A stretch of DNA of 64,000 nt from Hyphomicrobiales bacterium (GTDB lineage: Bacteria > Pseudomonadota > Alphaproteobacteria > Rhizobiales > Rhizobiaceae), in contig UCCS01000065.1 of NCBI GenBank assembly GCA_900470965.1, forward strand, positions 1-64,000, in the 5' to 3' direction. The notes below the pieces were generated by a model that was not told the DNA's origin, did no database searches, and saw nothing but the letters and a program-made list of their open reading frames with translations. Each line of letters starts with the position of its first letter. Within the stretch, counting starts at the first letter, position 1. The translations under genes were made by a program, and so were the position numbers. Positions 15,621 through 24,038 of the stretch are shown in pieces.

Positions 15621-17426
15621 ATGTCTTTGGCTGCCAGCGTCGAACCGGGTGTCGTGCGTCGTTATGCCAGCGATCAGATCGTTACCCTCGCCAAACTTGT
15701 CGTTGAAAACGCGTTTCAGCCGATTGTCGAAGCCGGTACGGGCACGGTCTTCGGTTATGAATCCCTCATGCGCGGACAGGAGCGTATCGGCTTCGAAACG
15801 CCGATCGAAATCCTCGACGAAGCCCATGAGACCGGCCAGCTCCTGCAGCTCGAGCAGATGGTCGCGAACCGCGCGCTCGCCAAATTCGCGACGCTCTCGA
15901 ACTTCGCGACGGCCACGCTTTTCCTCAATCTCGACGTTCGCCTCATCCCGCATGGCAATCGTCTTGTCGAGAGCCTGCTGCTGCAGCTGAAAACGGCGAA
16001 TATCCCGCCGTCCTCCGTTTGTTTCGAGTTTTCCGAGCGCTTCGACAATACCAGCGTACCCGAATTCGCCGATCTCGTGTCGCGCCTGCGCAAGGCCGGC
16101 TTCAAGCTGGCGATCGACGATTTCGGCGTCGGTCATGGTGAGATGAAGCTGCTCTGCGACTATTCCGTTGATTACCTGAAGATCGACCGCCATTTCGTCG
16201 CCGATATCGACCGCAGCCCGCGCAAGCGCCACTTGCTGAAGAGCATCGTCAACATGGCCCACGTGCTCGGCACTCGTGTGATCGCCGAGGGCATCGAGAC
16301 GGAAGCCGAATTCATCGTCTGCCGCGATTATGGCGTGGATCTCGTGCAGGGTTGGTTCATCTCGCGTCCGTCCACACATCTCTCCGAACTCGTGCCTGCC
16401 TTCCCGCACCTGCAGGAACTAGGCAAGAACAAGGGCAACAGCCAGTCGCTCGACGAAATCCTCATCCGCAAGCAGATCGAAATGCTGCCGACCGTCTATG
16501 AGAGCGACGCCATCGATACGGTCTTCGAGCTGTTCCGCCGCAACCCGCGCCAGGCCTATTTCCCGGTCCTGAACGCCAATGGTGAACCGCGCGGCATTAT
16601 CCACGAGCATCACCTCAAGGAATATATCTATCAGCCCTTTGGCCGCGACCTTCTGAAGAACAAGGACTATGAGCGCACCATCTCGCATTTCGTCGAGCGC
16701 GCGCCGATCGTCGGCCTCGACAGCGATGCTGATCAGCTCATGGTGATCTTCGCCAATATGGAAGGCAGCAACTGCCTGATCCTCACCGACAACATGCGCT
16801 ACGCCGGCGTCGTCTCCGCCGCCTCGTTGATCAAGGTCATCAATGAGAAGCAGCTGAAGACGGCACAGGACCAGAATCCGCTGACTGGCTTGCCGGGTAA
16901 CCGTGCCATCCGCGATTTCATGCGCCATTCCGGACGCGACGGCGATGAAGTGCGCCACTTCTGCTATTGCGACTTCGATAATTTCAAGCCCTTCAACGAT
17001 GCTTACGGCTTTCATCTCGGCGACCATGCGATCTCGCTCTTTGCCGCACTGATGCGCCGTTACTTCTTTGCCGAGCGTCACTTCCTCGGCCATGTCGGCG
17101 GCGACGATTTCTTCGTCGGTGTCGTTGGCTGGACAAAGGAGGAACTGACGGAAATCCTTGATCGTCTCATCAGCGATTTCCACGATGACGTGCTCGATCT
17201 CTATTCGGATGAGGACCGTGCCGCCGGCCGTATCCACGGTCACGATCGCGCCGGCGCGGAAGCCTTCTTCCCGCTGATGCGCTGCTCGATCGGCGTTCTC
17301 GAACTGCCGGAAGGTCTCGTTATCGACGATATCAACCGCGTCAGCGCCGAAATCGCCCAGGTGAAGTCGAGCGCCAAGGAGAGCGACGAAGGCCTCGTAT
17401 TCCATACGTTAGGCGAGGCGAATTGA
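15621..17426 (+). CDS. EAL-CBS-GGDEF cyclic-di-GMP protein
   Basis: 601 aa in the order EAL (about 22-265), paired CBS (about 290-400), GGDEF (about 415-590), with no membrane segment. The EAL signature reads ESL (47-49), with DDFG and YLKID present, but the ELTE-type motif is EFSER, so phosphodiesterase activity is uncertain. The GGDEF motif reads GGDDF, possibly allosteric rather than cyclising. The CBS pair may sense an adenine nucleotide. ATG at 15621 follows GGAG by 7 bases; an open frame from 15564 begins with TTG. Not in an operon. Confidence 0.88.
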   Translation: MSLAASVEPGVVRRYASDQIVTLAKLVVENAFQPIVEAGTGTVFGYESLMRGQERIGFETPIEILDEAHETGQLLQLEQMVANRALAKFATLSNFATATLFLNLDVRLIPHGNRLVESLLLQLKTANIPPSSVCFEFSERFDNTSVPEFADLVSRLRKAGFKLAIDDFGVGHGEMKLLCDYSVDYLKIDRHFVADIDRSPRKRHLLKSIVNMAHVLGTRVIAEGIETEAEFIVCRDYGVDLVQGWFISRPSTHLSELVPAFPHLQELGKNKGNSQSLDEILIRKQIEMLPTVYESDAIDTVFELFRRNPRQAYFPVLNANGEPRGIIHEHHLKEYIYQPFGRDLLKNKDYERTISHFVERAPIVGLDSDADQLMVIFANMEGSNCLILTDNMRYAGVVSAASLIKVINEKQLKTAQDQNPLTGLPGNRAIRDFMRHSGRDGDEVRHFCYCDFDNFKPFNDAYGFHLGDHAISLFAALMRRYFFAERHFLGHVGGDDFFVGVVGWTKEELTEILDRLISDFHDDVLDLYSDEDRAAGRIHGHDRAGAEAFFPLMRCSIGVLELPEGLVIDDINRVSAEIAQVKSSAKESDEGLVFHTLGEAN

Positions 17427-17504
17427 CGCCTCTGGCACTTCCGGCCTTCCCAAGTCCCAGACCCTGAATTATCTCCAATGCTTCGGAATAGGGAGAGCCG
17501 GGCC

Positions 17505-18503
17505 ATGTCGTTGCCGTCGCATATGCGTTTTGTCGATCTGCCGTCTTTCGGCGGGCCGGAGGCGATGGCCATTGCAAGCGGACCGGTGCCGGTGCCCTCG
17601 GAAGGCCAGATCCTCGTCCGTACCGAAGCGGTTGGCATCAACCGGCCCGACATTTCCCAGCGCCAGGGCAGCTATCCGCCGCCAAAGGATGCGAGCCCCA
17701 TTCTCGGCCTGGAACTCGCGGGCGAGGTCGTCGCGATCGGCCCCGGCGTGACCGGCTATTCGCTGGGCGACAAGGTCTGTGGCCTCGCCAATGGCGGCGC
17801 CTATGCCGAATATTGCCTTTTGCCGGCCGGTCAGGCGCTGCCTTTCCCAAGGGGTTATGATGCAGTGAAGGCCGCAGCTCTTCCGGAGACCTTTTTCACC
17901 GTCTGGGCAAACCTCTTCCAGATGGCCGGCCTGACGGAAGGCGAGAAAGTGCTGATCCATGGCGGCTCCAGCGGCATCGGCACTACCGCTATCCAGCTCG
18001 CCAAGGCTTTCGGCGCCGAGGTCTATGCGACCGCCGGCTCGAAGGAAAAATGCGAGGCCTGCGAGAAGCTGGGCGCCAAGCGCGCCATCAACTACCGGCA
18101 AGAGGATTTCGCAGCCGTCATCAAGGAAGAGACCGGCCACGGCGTCGATATCGTCCTCGACATGATCGGTGCGGCCTACTTCGAGAAGAACATCGCCTCG
18201 CTGGCGAAGGACGGCTGCCTCTCCATCATCGCCTTTCTGCAGGGCGCGGTTGCCGAAAAGGTCAATCTGTCACCGATCATGGTCAAGCGCCTGACGGTGA
18301 CCGGCTCCACCATGCGCCCACGCACGGCGGAGGAGAAACGGGCGATCCGTGACGATCTCTTGTCCGAGGTCTGGCCGCTTCTGGAAGCCGGAACGGTCGC
18401 GCCCGTCATCTATGAGACCTTTGCCTTTGAAGACGTGGTAGCTGCCCATCGGCTGATGGAAAGCAGCAACCACATCGGCAAGATCATGCTGAAACTCGGC
18501 TAA
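17505..18503 (+). CDS. NAD(P)H quinone oxidoreductase, PIG3/Qor type
   Basis: 332-aa zinc-free medium-chain reductase. N-terminal GroES-like half (VGINRPDISQRQGSYPPP, LELAGEVVAIG) and a Rossmann half with HGGSSGIGTTAIQLAKAFGAEV. The RTEAVGINRPD and GSTMRPRT segments fit the TIGR02824/PIG3 family of NADPH quinone oxidoreductases. Zinc ligands of alcohol dehydrogenases are absent. ATG at 17505 follows GGGAG by 9 bases. Cytoplasmic one-electron reduction of quinones is the family role; the natural substrate is unknown. Confidence 0.9.
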   Translation: MSLPSHMRFVDLPSFGGPEAMAIASGPVPVPSEGQILVRTEAVGINRPDISQRQGSYPPPKDASPILGLELAGEVVAIGPGVTGYSLGDKVCGLANGGAYAEYCLLPAGQALPFPRGYDAVKAAALPETFFTVWANLFQMAGLTEGEKVLIHGGSSGIGTTAIQLAKAFGAEVYATAGSKEKCEACEKLGAKRAINYRQEDFAAVIKEETGHGVDIVLDMIGAAYFEKNIASLAKDGCLSIIAFLQGAVAEKVNLSPIMVKRLTVTGSTMRPRTAEEKRAIRDDLLSEVWPLLEAGTVAPVIYETFAFEDVVAAHRLMESSNHIGKIMLKLG

Positions 18504-18505
18504 GC

Positions 18506-18600
18506 GCGTACGTCCGTTCGGACGCACAAAACACGCTCTAACTCTTTGAATTTACGTATCAGGCTTTCCGAAAATCGATTCCGATTTTCGGGCCGATGCT
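18506..18600. repeat. RIME-like intergenic palindromic repeat
   Basis: Two hairpins, CGTCCG-TT-CGGACG (18511-18524) and CCGAAAATCG-N4-CGATTTTCGG (18568-18591), joined by CACAAAACACGCTCTAACT. I recognise this arrangement as a repeat scattered in Rhizobiaceae genomes. Its right part lies inside the end of the MFS gene. Confidence 0.65.
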
Positions 18601-20009
18601 GTAAGCGACAGCGCCGCGCCGACGGCGATCAGTCCCGGTAAGGCCATGATCACATAGAGCCAGCTCGCCGCCGAAAGCGCGCCCGCAATGCCGCCCGGGT
18701 CGACCAGTCCCGCGCCGTTGGCGATGACGCCGGCAAAGGCCGCTCCGAAGGCGCTACCGAGCGAGCTCATCGTCGGAATGGCTGCCGAAGCCTTATCCTG
18801 CTCGCTGTCGGCCACCAGCTTCAGCACCTTGGCGACGAGGTGCGCCCAGCCGAGGCCGACACCAAAACCCATCATGAACATGGCGACTGCTGCCGGGCCG
18901 AGGATGATAAGATGCGCTTCAGGGTTCTCGCGGCCAAGGAAGACGGCGAGCACGGCTGTCGCTGCAGCTTCGGTTGCACAGCCCGCAACGATCGCGGCGT
19001 TGGCTTTCCCGCCGGAGAAGGAGCCGCTGAAGAAGGCCGCCACCGTCCAGCCGAGGGCGACGAGAGCCACCAGATAGCCTGAAATCAGCGGCGTTATCCC
19101 GTGCAGAACCTGCAGGAAATAGGGAATGAAGATATCACTGACGAGAACGAAGTTGAGGCCGATCATTGTCAGATAGACCCGTGATATCGGCTGGCTCAGC
19201 GTCACCGCGCCTAACGGCAGCAGCCGGTTGTTGCCCTTGCGTTCCAAAACGAGCATGACGCCGACGGCGACGACCGAAACGGCGATCAGCCCGATCTTGG
19301 CTGTCGTCATCTCGGTTGTCCCTGCGGTGCTGACCAGCAGCACTGCCCCAAGCAGCAGGCAGATCTGCGCGACAGGCATCTTTGCCTGTTCGCGGTCGTC
19401 CTCGGCCTGCGGCAAAAGCCGCGGCGCCAGCACTGCCATCAACACGCTGAGCGGGACGAGCACGGCAAAGGCGTAGCGCCAGGCGCCGTCCTGCGCGAAG
19501 AAGCCGCCAAGCGTCGGGCCAATGACGGTCGACACCCCCCAGATTGCCGCATAGAGCGTCGACGCCTTGGGCCAGAGCGGTTCGGGATAGACGAAGCGAA
19601 TGAAGGCGTAACAGAGGGCGGCGAGCGCACCGGTGCCGAAACCCTGCACCGTTCGACCGATCAGCACGACAGGCATCGAGGGTGCTGCGGCGCAAAGCAG
19701 GCTGCCGACGCCGAAGATCACTGCCGCGATCACGTAGACTCTGCGCAGCCCGATATTCCTCGGCCGCATCGCCATGAAGATCGAACCCAGTATGGTCGCG
19801 GCGATATAAAGCGTTGTCACCAGTGAGAAAAGTTCCAGCCCGCCGATATCGCGCACGATGCTCGGCGCGATCGTCGCCGTGATGTAGCTTTCGACGGCAG
19901 AGATCGTCATGCCGCCGCCAAGCATCAATGTCGCCGGCAGCAGCGCAGGGGAAAACAACTGGAAGACAGAAGTTGAAGAGCCTGATGGCTCCAAGGCGGT
20001 CTCGGACAT
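18552..20009 (-). CDS. MFS drug-efflux-type transporter
   Basis: 485-aa major facilitator, probably 14 helices (DHA2-like). Typical pieces are IGRTVQGFGTGALAALCYAFI and the motif C-like GVSTVIGPTLGGFF. ATG at 20009 (MSETALEP) follows AAGGA by 7 bases. The last about 13 residues (SARKSESIFGKPDT) and the stop are encoded by the palindromic repeat at 18506-18600, so the original end was probably replaced. Transcribed divergently from a four-cysteine regulator across 62 bases with a 26-bp operator, so it is very likely controlled by it. Substrate unknown. Confidence 0.88.
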   Translation of the reverse strand: MSETALEPSGSSTSVFQLFSPALLPATLMLGGGMTISAVESYITATIAPSIVRDIGGLELFSLVTTLYIAATILGSIFMAMRPRNIGLRRVYVIAAVIFGVGSLLCAAAPSMPVVLIGRTVQGFGTGALAALCYAFIRFVYPEPLWPKASTLYAAIWGVSTVIGPTLGGFFAQDGAWRYAFAVLVPLSVLMAVLAPRLLPQAEDDREQAKMPVAQICLLLGAVLLVSTAGTTEMTTAKIGLIAVSVVAVGVMLVLERKGNNRLLPLGAVTLSQPISRVYLTMIGLNFVLVSDIFIPYFLQVLHGITPLISGYLVALVALGWTVAAFFSGSFSGGKANAAIVAGCATEAAATAVLAVFLGRENPEAHLIILGPAAVAMFMMGFGVGLGWAHLVAKVLKLVADSEQDKASAAIPTMSSLGSAFGAAFAGVIANGAGLVDPGGIAGALSAASWLYVIMALPGLIAVGAALSLTASARKSESIFGKPDT

Positions 20010-20042
20010 GATGAATCCTTGCGTTTTTCCTGACCCGGTATT

Positions 20043-20068
20043 ATTTTCCAAGTTATGAATTGGAAAAT
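20043..20068 (+). promoter_or_regulatory. operator between MFS transporter and four-cysteine regulator
   Basis: Perfect inverted repeat ATTTTCCAA-N8-TTGGAAAAT filling the 62-bp divergent gap, ending three bases before the regulator ATG. A third half-site TTGGAAAAAT occurs at 20101-20110. Confidence 0.75.
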
Positions 20069-20071
20069 TGC

Positions 20072-20734
20072 ATGAGCATCGGATTAAAACAAGAGGTAGC
20101 TTGGAAAAATATGCGCCAGTCTCCCGTCAACCGCATCCTGATCCTGTTGAAGACCGAAGGGCCGCAGCTTGCGGCTGCGGTCGGCGATGCGCTCAGCATA
20201 TCAGGTGAGGCCGCCCGTCAGCAGCTTGCCAAAATGGCGGAAGAGGGACTTGTGGAACCAGTGACGGTCGCCCCCAGGGGCAGGGGACGTCCGAGGCAGC
20301 TCTGGCACCTGACGGCTGAGGGTAACAGCCATTTCCCGGATGGCCATGCAGAACTGACGGCGACCCTGCTGACGACTGTTGTCGCGCAACTCGGCCCCGC
20401 CGCGCTGGATACCGTCATCGCCGCCCGCGAAAACGAAACGCTGCAGCGCTATCGCGCCGAACTCTCAGACAGGTCGGATCTGGCCGCCCGCGTCGAGGGG
20501 CTGGCCGCCATCCGCAGCCGTGAGGGCTACATGGCCGATAGCTGGCAGGAGGACGATGGATCATTGATGCTGGTCGAAAACCATTGTCCGATTTGCGCTG
20601 CGGCGACGGTCTGCGCCGGCTTCTGCCGTTCCGAGCTCGAAACTTTCCGCAGCGTGCTCTCGGCCAATGTCGAGCGTAGCGAGCATATCCTGCTCGGTGC
20701 GCGCCGCTGCGCCTATCGCATTACTCCAAGGTAA
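20072..20734 (+). CDS. winged-helix regulator with C-terminal cysteine motif (SufR/COG2345-like)
   Basis: 220 aa. N-terminal ArsR/DeoR-like winged helix (VNRILILLKTEGPQLAAAVGDALSISGEAARQQLAKMAEEGLVEPV, then RGRGRPRQLWHLT). The C-terminal half contains ENHCPICAAATVCAGFCRSE with Cys172, Cys175, Cys181 and Cys185. SufR and related COG2345 proteins bind a 4Fe-4S cluster with such cysteines, so redox or iron sensing is plausible. ATG at 20072 has GGA upstream; ATG at 20111 would place a third operator half-site outside the gene. The 3' end overlaps the convergent MFS gene by 14 bases. Confidence 0.82.
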   Translation: MSIGLKQEVAWKNMRQSPVNRILILLKTEGPQLAAAVGDALSISGEAARQQLAKMAEEGLVEPVTVAPRGRGRPRQLWHLTAEGNSHFPDGHAELTATLLTTVVAQLGPAALDTVIAARENETLQRYRAELSDRSDLAARVEGLAAIRSREGYMADSWQEDDGSLMLVENHCPICAAATVCAGFCRSELETFRSVLSANVERSEHILLGARRCAYRITPR

Positions 20735-21947
20735 TTTGGGCCGGCTGGCGCATGCGGCTGCCGCTTTCCAGATAAAGCAGGATCAGAATGGCGACGATGC
20801 CGACAGCCGCGCCGACGAAAGCCGTGCCAGAATAGTCCGTCACCGCCGTTCCAAGCGCAAAAACACCTGCGGCCACGCCGATGCCGATGAAAGTGTTGAG
20901 CGAGATCAGCGAGCTGCCAAGACCCGGACGATCGGCGATAAGGTCTTGCAGATAGGTGATCGGCAGGCTGAGGATGGCAGCCGCCCCGCAGGCGTTGAGA
21001 CCGAGCAGCGCATAGAGCTGCCAGGGCGCGGTGGCAAAGCCGAGCAGCACCAGATAGAGGCAATAGAGCACCGTGCCTGATGCCAATACATGCACGGTAT
21101 GGAAGCGCCGCTGTACCAGGCCCCACATCATCATGAAGGGCATTTCGAGGAAGGCCGTCAGGCCTGAGAGAAAGCCGACGTCAACGACGCTGCCGCCGAT
21201 CGAGTGCACGACGATGAGTGGCGAAACCATGCCGTTCAGCCGCTGCAGGCCGAGCAGCAGGGACATGACGAAGACGCGGATGAAAACATCGGGCGCAAAG
21301 ACTCGCTTCAGTGAGGCGAAGAAGCCCGGCTGGTTGGGGATCGTCTCGCGCACCGGGCCGTTGCCGGGCGCGAAGAAGAAATAGAGGCAGAAGCAGATGA
21401 GGCTTGCCACCGCCGCCACCCCATAAGCCGGCGTCATCGATGGCGAAGTGACCAGAGCAAGCCCGACCAGCCCCGGCGCCACCGCCCAGGAACCGGAATA
21501 GAGCGCGCGCACCGTCGAGGTGATGGCGACCGCTTCACTACGGGCCAGCTGATTGGTGCGCGCCCTGACACTGGCAAAGAGCAGCGAATAGGTGGAATTG
21601 CTCATCGGCACGAGGAAGAGCACCGAGAAGATGAAAACGGTAGGGCTATGAATGAGGGCGATCGATCCGAAGCCGATCATGCCGGCAATGGAAAGCGCAA
21701 GCACCAGCGGCCGTCTTTCCGTCAGCCTGTCCGACCATATGCCGAGCGTCAGGCTGATCGCGACATTGACGACGGCAGCAAAGAAGACCAGCGCCGAATA
21801 GGCGCCGTCACTCATTCCAAGTTCGCTGATGCCGATAATCGACTGGTAGGGAACCGTGGAGGCGTAGGTGAAGGCGAGCGCCACCAGCGTGACGGTTGGA
21901 ATGCGGATGCGGCTGTCGCGGATGATGGAAGAAAATGAGGATGGCAT
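20721..21947 (-). CDS. MFS sugar efflux transporter (SetA/SetB-like)
   Basis: 408-aa 12-helix major facilitator. The N-terminal half has SDRLTERRPLVLALSIAG (motif A) and MSNSTYSLLFASVRARTNQ; the overall pattern matches SetA-type sugar efflux proteins that export lactose or glucose analogues. ATG at 21947 (MPSSFSS) follows AGGA; an open frame up to 22025 has no ribosome site and a non-hydrophobic extension. Its end overlaps the regulator gene tail to tail by 14 bases. Substrate not known from context. Confidence 0.82.
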   Translation of the reverse strand: MPSSFSSIIRDSRIRIPTVTLVALAFTYASTVPYQSIIGISELGMSDGAYSALVFFAAVVNVAISLTLGIWSDRLTERRPLVLALSIAGMIGFGSIALIHSPTVFIFSVLFLVPMSNSTYSLLFASVRARTNQLARSEAVAITSTVRALYSGSWAVAPGLVGLALVTSPSMTPAYGVAAVASLICFCLYFFFAPGNGPVRETIPNQPGFFASLKRVFAPDVFIRVFVMSLLLGLQRLNGMVSPLIVVHSIGGSVVDVGFLSGLTAFLEMPFMMMWGLVQRRFHTVHVLASGTVLYCLYLVLLGFATAPWQLYALLGLNACGAAAILSLPITYLQDLIADRPGLGSSLISLNTFIGIGVAAGVFALGTAVTDYSGTAFVGAAVGIVAILILLYLESGSRMRQPAQITLE

Positions 21948-22144
21948 GAGAATAAGTCCTGACACACAACCTTTAGCCCCATCGCGCCTGCACGGAAAAC
22001 GATAGTTTGCCGCACCCACAGTCACTTCGTGTGATGGCTGTTTAGATGCTGTGATCGGCCGGCATATAGCGCAAATTCCATTGGCTTTCAGAGAGCGAGA
22101 GGCTATGCCTGCAGTCTCCTTGCCAACAATCCGGATTATTGCCC

Positions 22145-23149
22145 ATGTCCAATCCCGTCCTCGTCGAAGTCACCAGGGGCTCGCTTGTCGAAAGCCGCCA
22201 CAGCGGTTCGGTTGCGGTCGTGGATGGTGATGGCCGTGTCGCCTTTTCGCTCGGCAATATCGCGGCAAATGTCTTCCCGCGCTCGGCCTGCAAGGCCATG
22301 CAGGCGCTGCCGCTGATCGAAAGCGGCGCAGCGGATGCCTACGGCTTCGGCAACAAGGAGTTGGCGCTCGCCTGTTCCTCGCATAGCGGCGAGGATGAAC
22401 ATGTGGCGCTTGCCGCCTCCATGCTCTCGCGTGCCGGCCGTGACGTGGAGGCACTGGAATGTGGCGCGCACTGGTCCTCGGACCAGAAGACGTTGATCCA
22501 CCAAGCGCGCACGCTGCAGAAGCCCACCGCGCTTCACAACAATTGCTCCGGCAAACATTCCGGCTTCGTTTGCGTCTGCTGCCATCAGGGCATCGACAGC
22601 AAGGGTTATGTCGGCTACGACCATCCGCTGCAGCAACAGATCCGTGACGCCATGGAAAACCTCACGGGCGCCGCACTCGGTCATGACGTCTGCGGCACCG
22701 ACGGCTGCTCCATTCCGACCTACGCCGTGCCACTCAAGGCGCTCGCTCATGGCTTTGCGAAGATGGCGACCGGTAACGGTCTCGGCCCCGAGCGTGCGAG
22801 AGCTTCCCGCCGACTCATCGAAGCCTGTATGGCCGAGCCCTTCTATGTGGCCGGCACCGGCCGCGCCTGCACGGTACTGATGCAGATCGCCCCCGGCCGG
22901 ATCTTTTGCAAGACGGGCGCGGAAGGCGTCTTCTGCGCTGCCATCCCGGAACAGGGCATTGCGATCGCATTGAAGTGTGATGACGGCACCACCCGCGCTG
23001 CCGAAGCCATGGTTGCGGCGACACTTGCCCGCTACTTCGAGAAGGGCGGCAAGGAACATGCCGCGCTGACCGCTCTGGCAAATAAATCGATGCGCAACTG
23101 GAACGGCATCCATGTCGGCGATATCACCGTGACAGATGCCTTTGCCTGA
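22145..23149 (+). CDS. L-asparaginase II, Rhizobium etli type
   Basis: 334-aa class 3 asparaginase, unrelated to the enteric enzymes and related to serine-lysine amidases and beta-lactamases. Visible active-site elements are Ser47 and Lys50 (PRSACKAMQ), SHSGE at 79-83, Cys134 and Lys137 (NNCSGKHSG) and Cys188 (DVCGTDGCS). They align one residue early with Ser48, Lys51, Cys135, Lys138 and Cys189 of R. etli ReAV, where the last three bind zinc. It hydrolyses asparagine to aspartate and ammonia in the cytoplasm. ATG at 22145 is preferred. Stands alone, divergent from the SetA-like gene. Confidence 0.92.
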   Translation: MSNPVLVEVTRGSLVESRHSGSVAVVDGDGRVAFSLGNIAANVFPRSACKAMQALPLIESGAADAYGFGNKELALACSSHSGEDEHVALAASMLSRAGRDVEALECGAHWSSDQKTLIHQARTLQKPTALHNNCSGKHSGFVCVCCHQGIDSKGYVGYDHPLQQQIRDAMENLTGAALGHDVCGTDGCSIPTYAVPLKALAHGFAKMATGNGLGPERARASRRLIEACMAEPFYVAGTGRACTVLMQIAPGRIFCKTGAEGVFCAAIPEQGIAIALKCDDGTTRAAEAMVAATLARYFEKGGKEHAALTALANKSMRNWNGIHVGDITVTDAFA

Positions 23150-23240
23150 TCGCTGCCCCGATCGCTGCATTGTTAGATATATAAGTTATAAAAAAATAAG
23201 AATTGCCTAATATAAAGGGAGGCGCGTCCGGCGGTCGGAT

Positions 23241-24038
23241 ATGTCTCTCGCCGTGACGGAGCGCGTGAATACGGTTCCTCCGAAGCTGCGAGGGCAGGAG
23301 ATGTTCGCAGGCCGCTATTTGTGGTGGATGCTGACAGGCATCACCCTCCTGATGTTCCTTACGATCTGCTTCGATTACTTCACCTGGCTTGCGGTGCAGC
23401 TCTCCAATTGCGTGGAGATGGCGGGCTCCTGCATGCCGGTGGTACAATTCATGGCAGGTACGCTGAAAACTGCAGGCGTGTGGACCGCGATCGGCATTCT
23501 GTTTGGCGCTGCGGTGCTGCGGCTGAGCTACCTCTCGCTTCTGCGGCTTTGGGGGCTGCCGGCAGCCCTGTGGTTTATAGCCTCCACGCCCTTCCTGCTG
23601 TTCATCGCAACCGGCGAACGCCTGCAATGGGCCGCGATATCTGAAGCGCTTCCGCTTGCTTTCCTGTTTCTCGCCTCCCTGCTTGCTTATCTTGCCGTTC
23701 CCTTCGAGGACGATGACACTAGGCCCTTCGGCGCCTCCGCTATCCTTCGCGGAATTGTCTATGCTGCTGCCCTCTATGGCGCTCTCGCCGCTGTCTCTGA
23801 AATGAACTGGCTCTCATCGATGGTGGCTAAGCTTCTAGGCATGCCGGCGCTCGCGGCCATCATTGCGAATGTCCAGCCACGCCTGCAGGAGGCGCTGACG
23901 CTTGGGCTAGGCAATATCCTGCCCGGCATTTTCGTGCTTGTGGTTTTCATCGCCGCGCTGCTCCTCAGTCTGCTGCCGCCGGGAGTTGTTCCTCCGCTCC
24001 GCCGCAAGCGGGTCAAGCTGCGGCAATTGCGACATTGA
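23241..24038 (+). CDS. integral membrane protein of unknown function
   Basis: 265-aa membrane protein with about six to seven helices (MLTGITLLMFLTICFDYF, TAIGILFGAAVLRL, LWFIASTPFLLFIATG, ALPLAFLFLASLLAYLAV, ILPGIFVLVVFIAALLLSLL). A cysteine pair in a first external loop (SNCVEMAGSCMPV) could form a disulfide. The C-terminus is basic (RRKRVKLRQLRH). I do not recognise the family. Start at 23241 is the first ATG, after a strongly AT-rich leader (23165-23215); MFAGRYLWW at 23301 is an alternative. The end overlaps the convergent DeoR gene by 26 bases. Confidence 0.72.
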   Translation: MSLAVTERVNTVPPKLRGQEMFAGRYLWWMLTGITLLMFLTICFDYFTWLAVQLSNCVEMAGSCMPVVQFMAGTLKTAGVWTAIGILFGAAVLRLSYLSLLRLWGLPAALWFIASTPFLLFIATGERLQWAAISEALPLAFLFLASLLAYLAVPFEDDDTRPFGASAILRGIVYAAALYGALAAVSEMNWLSSMVAKLLGMPALAAIIANVQPRLQEALTLGLGNILPGIFVLVVFIAALLLSLLPPGVVPPLRRKRVKLRQLRH

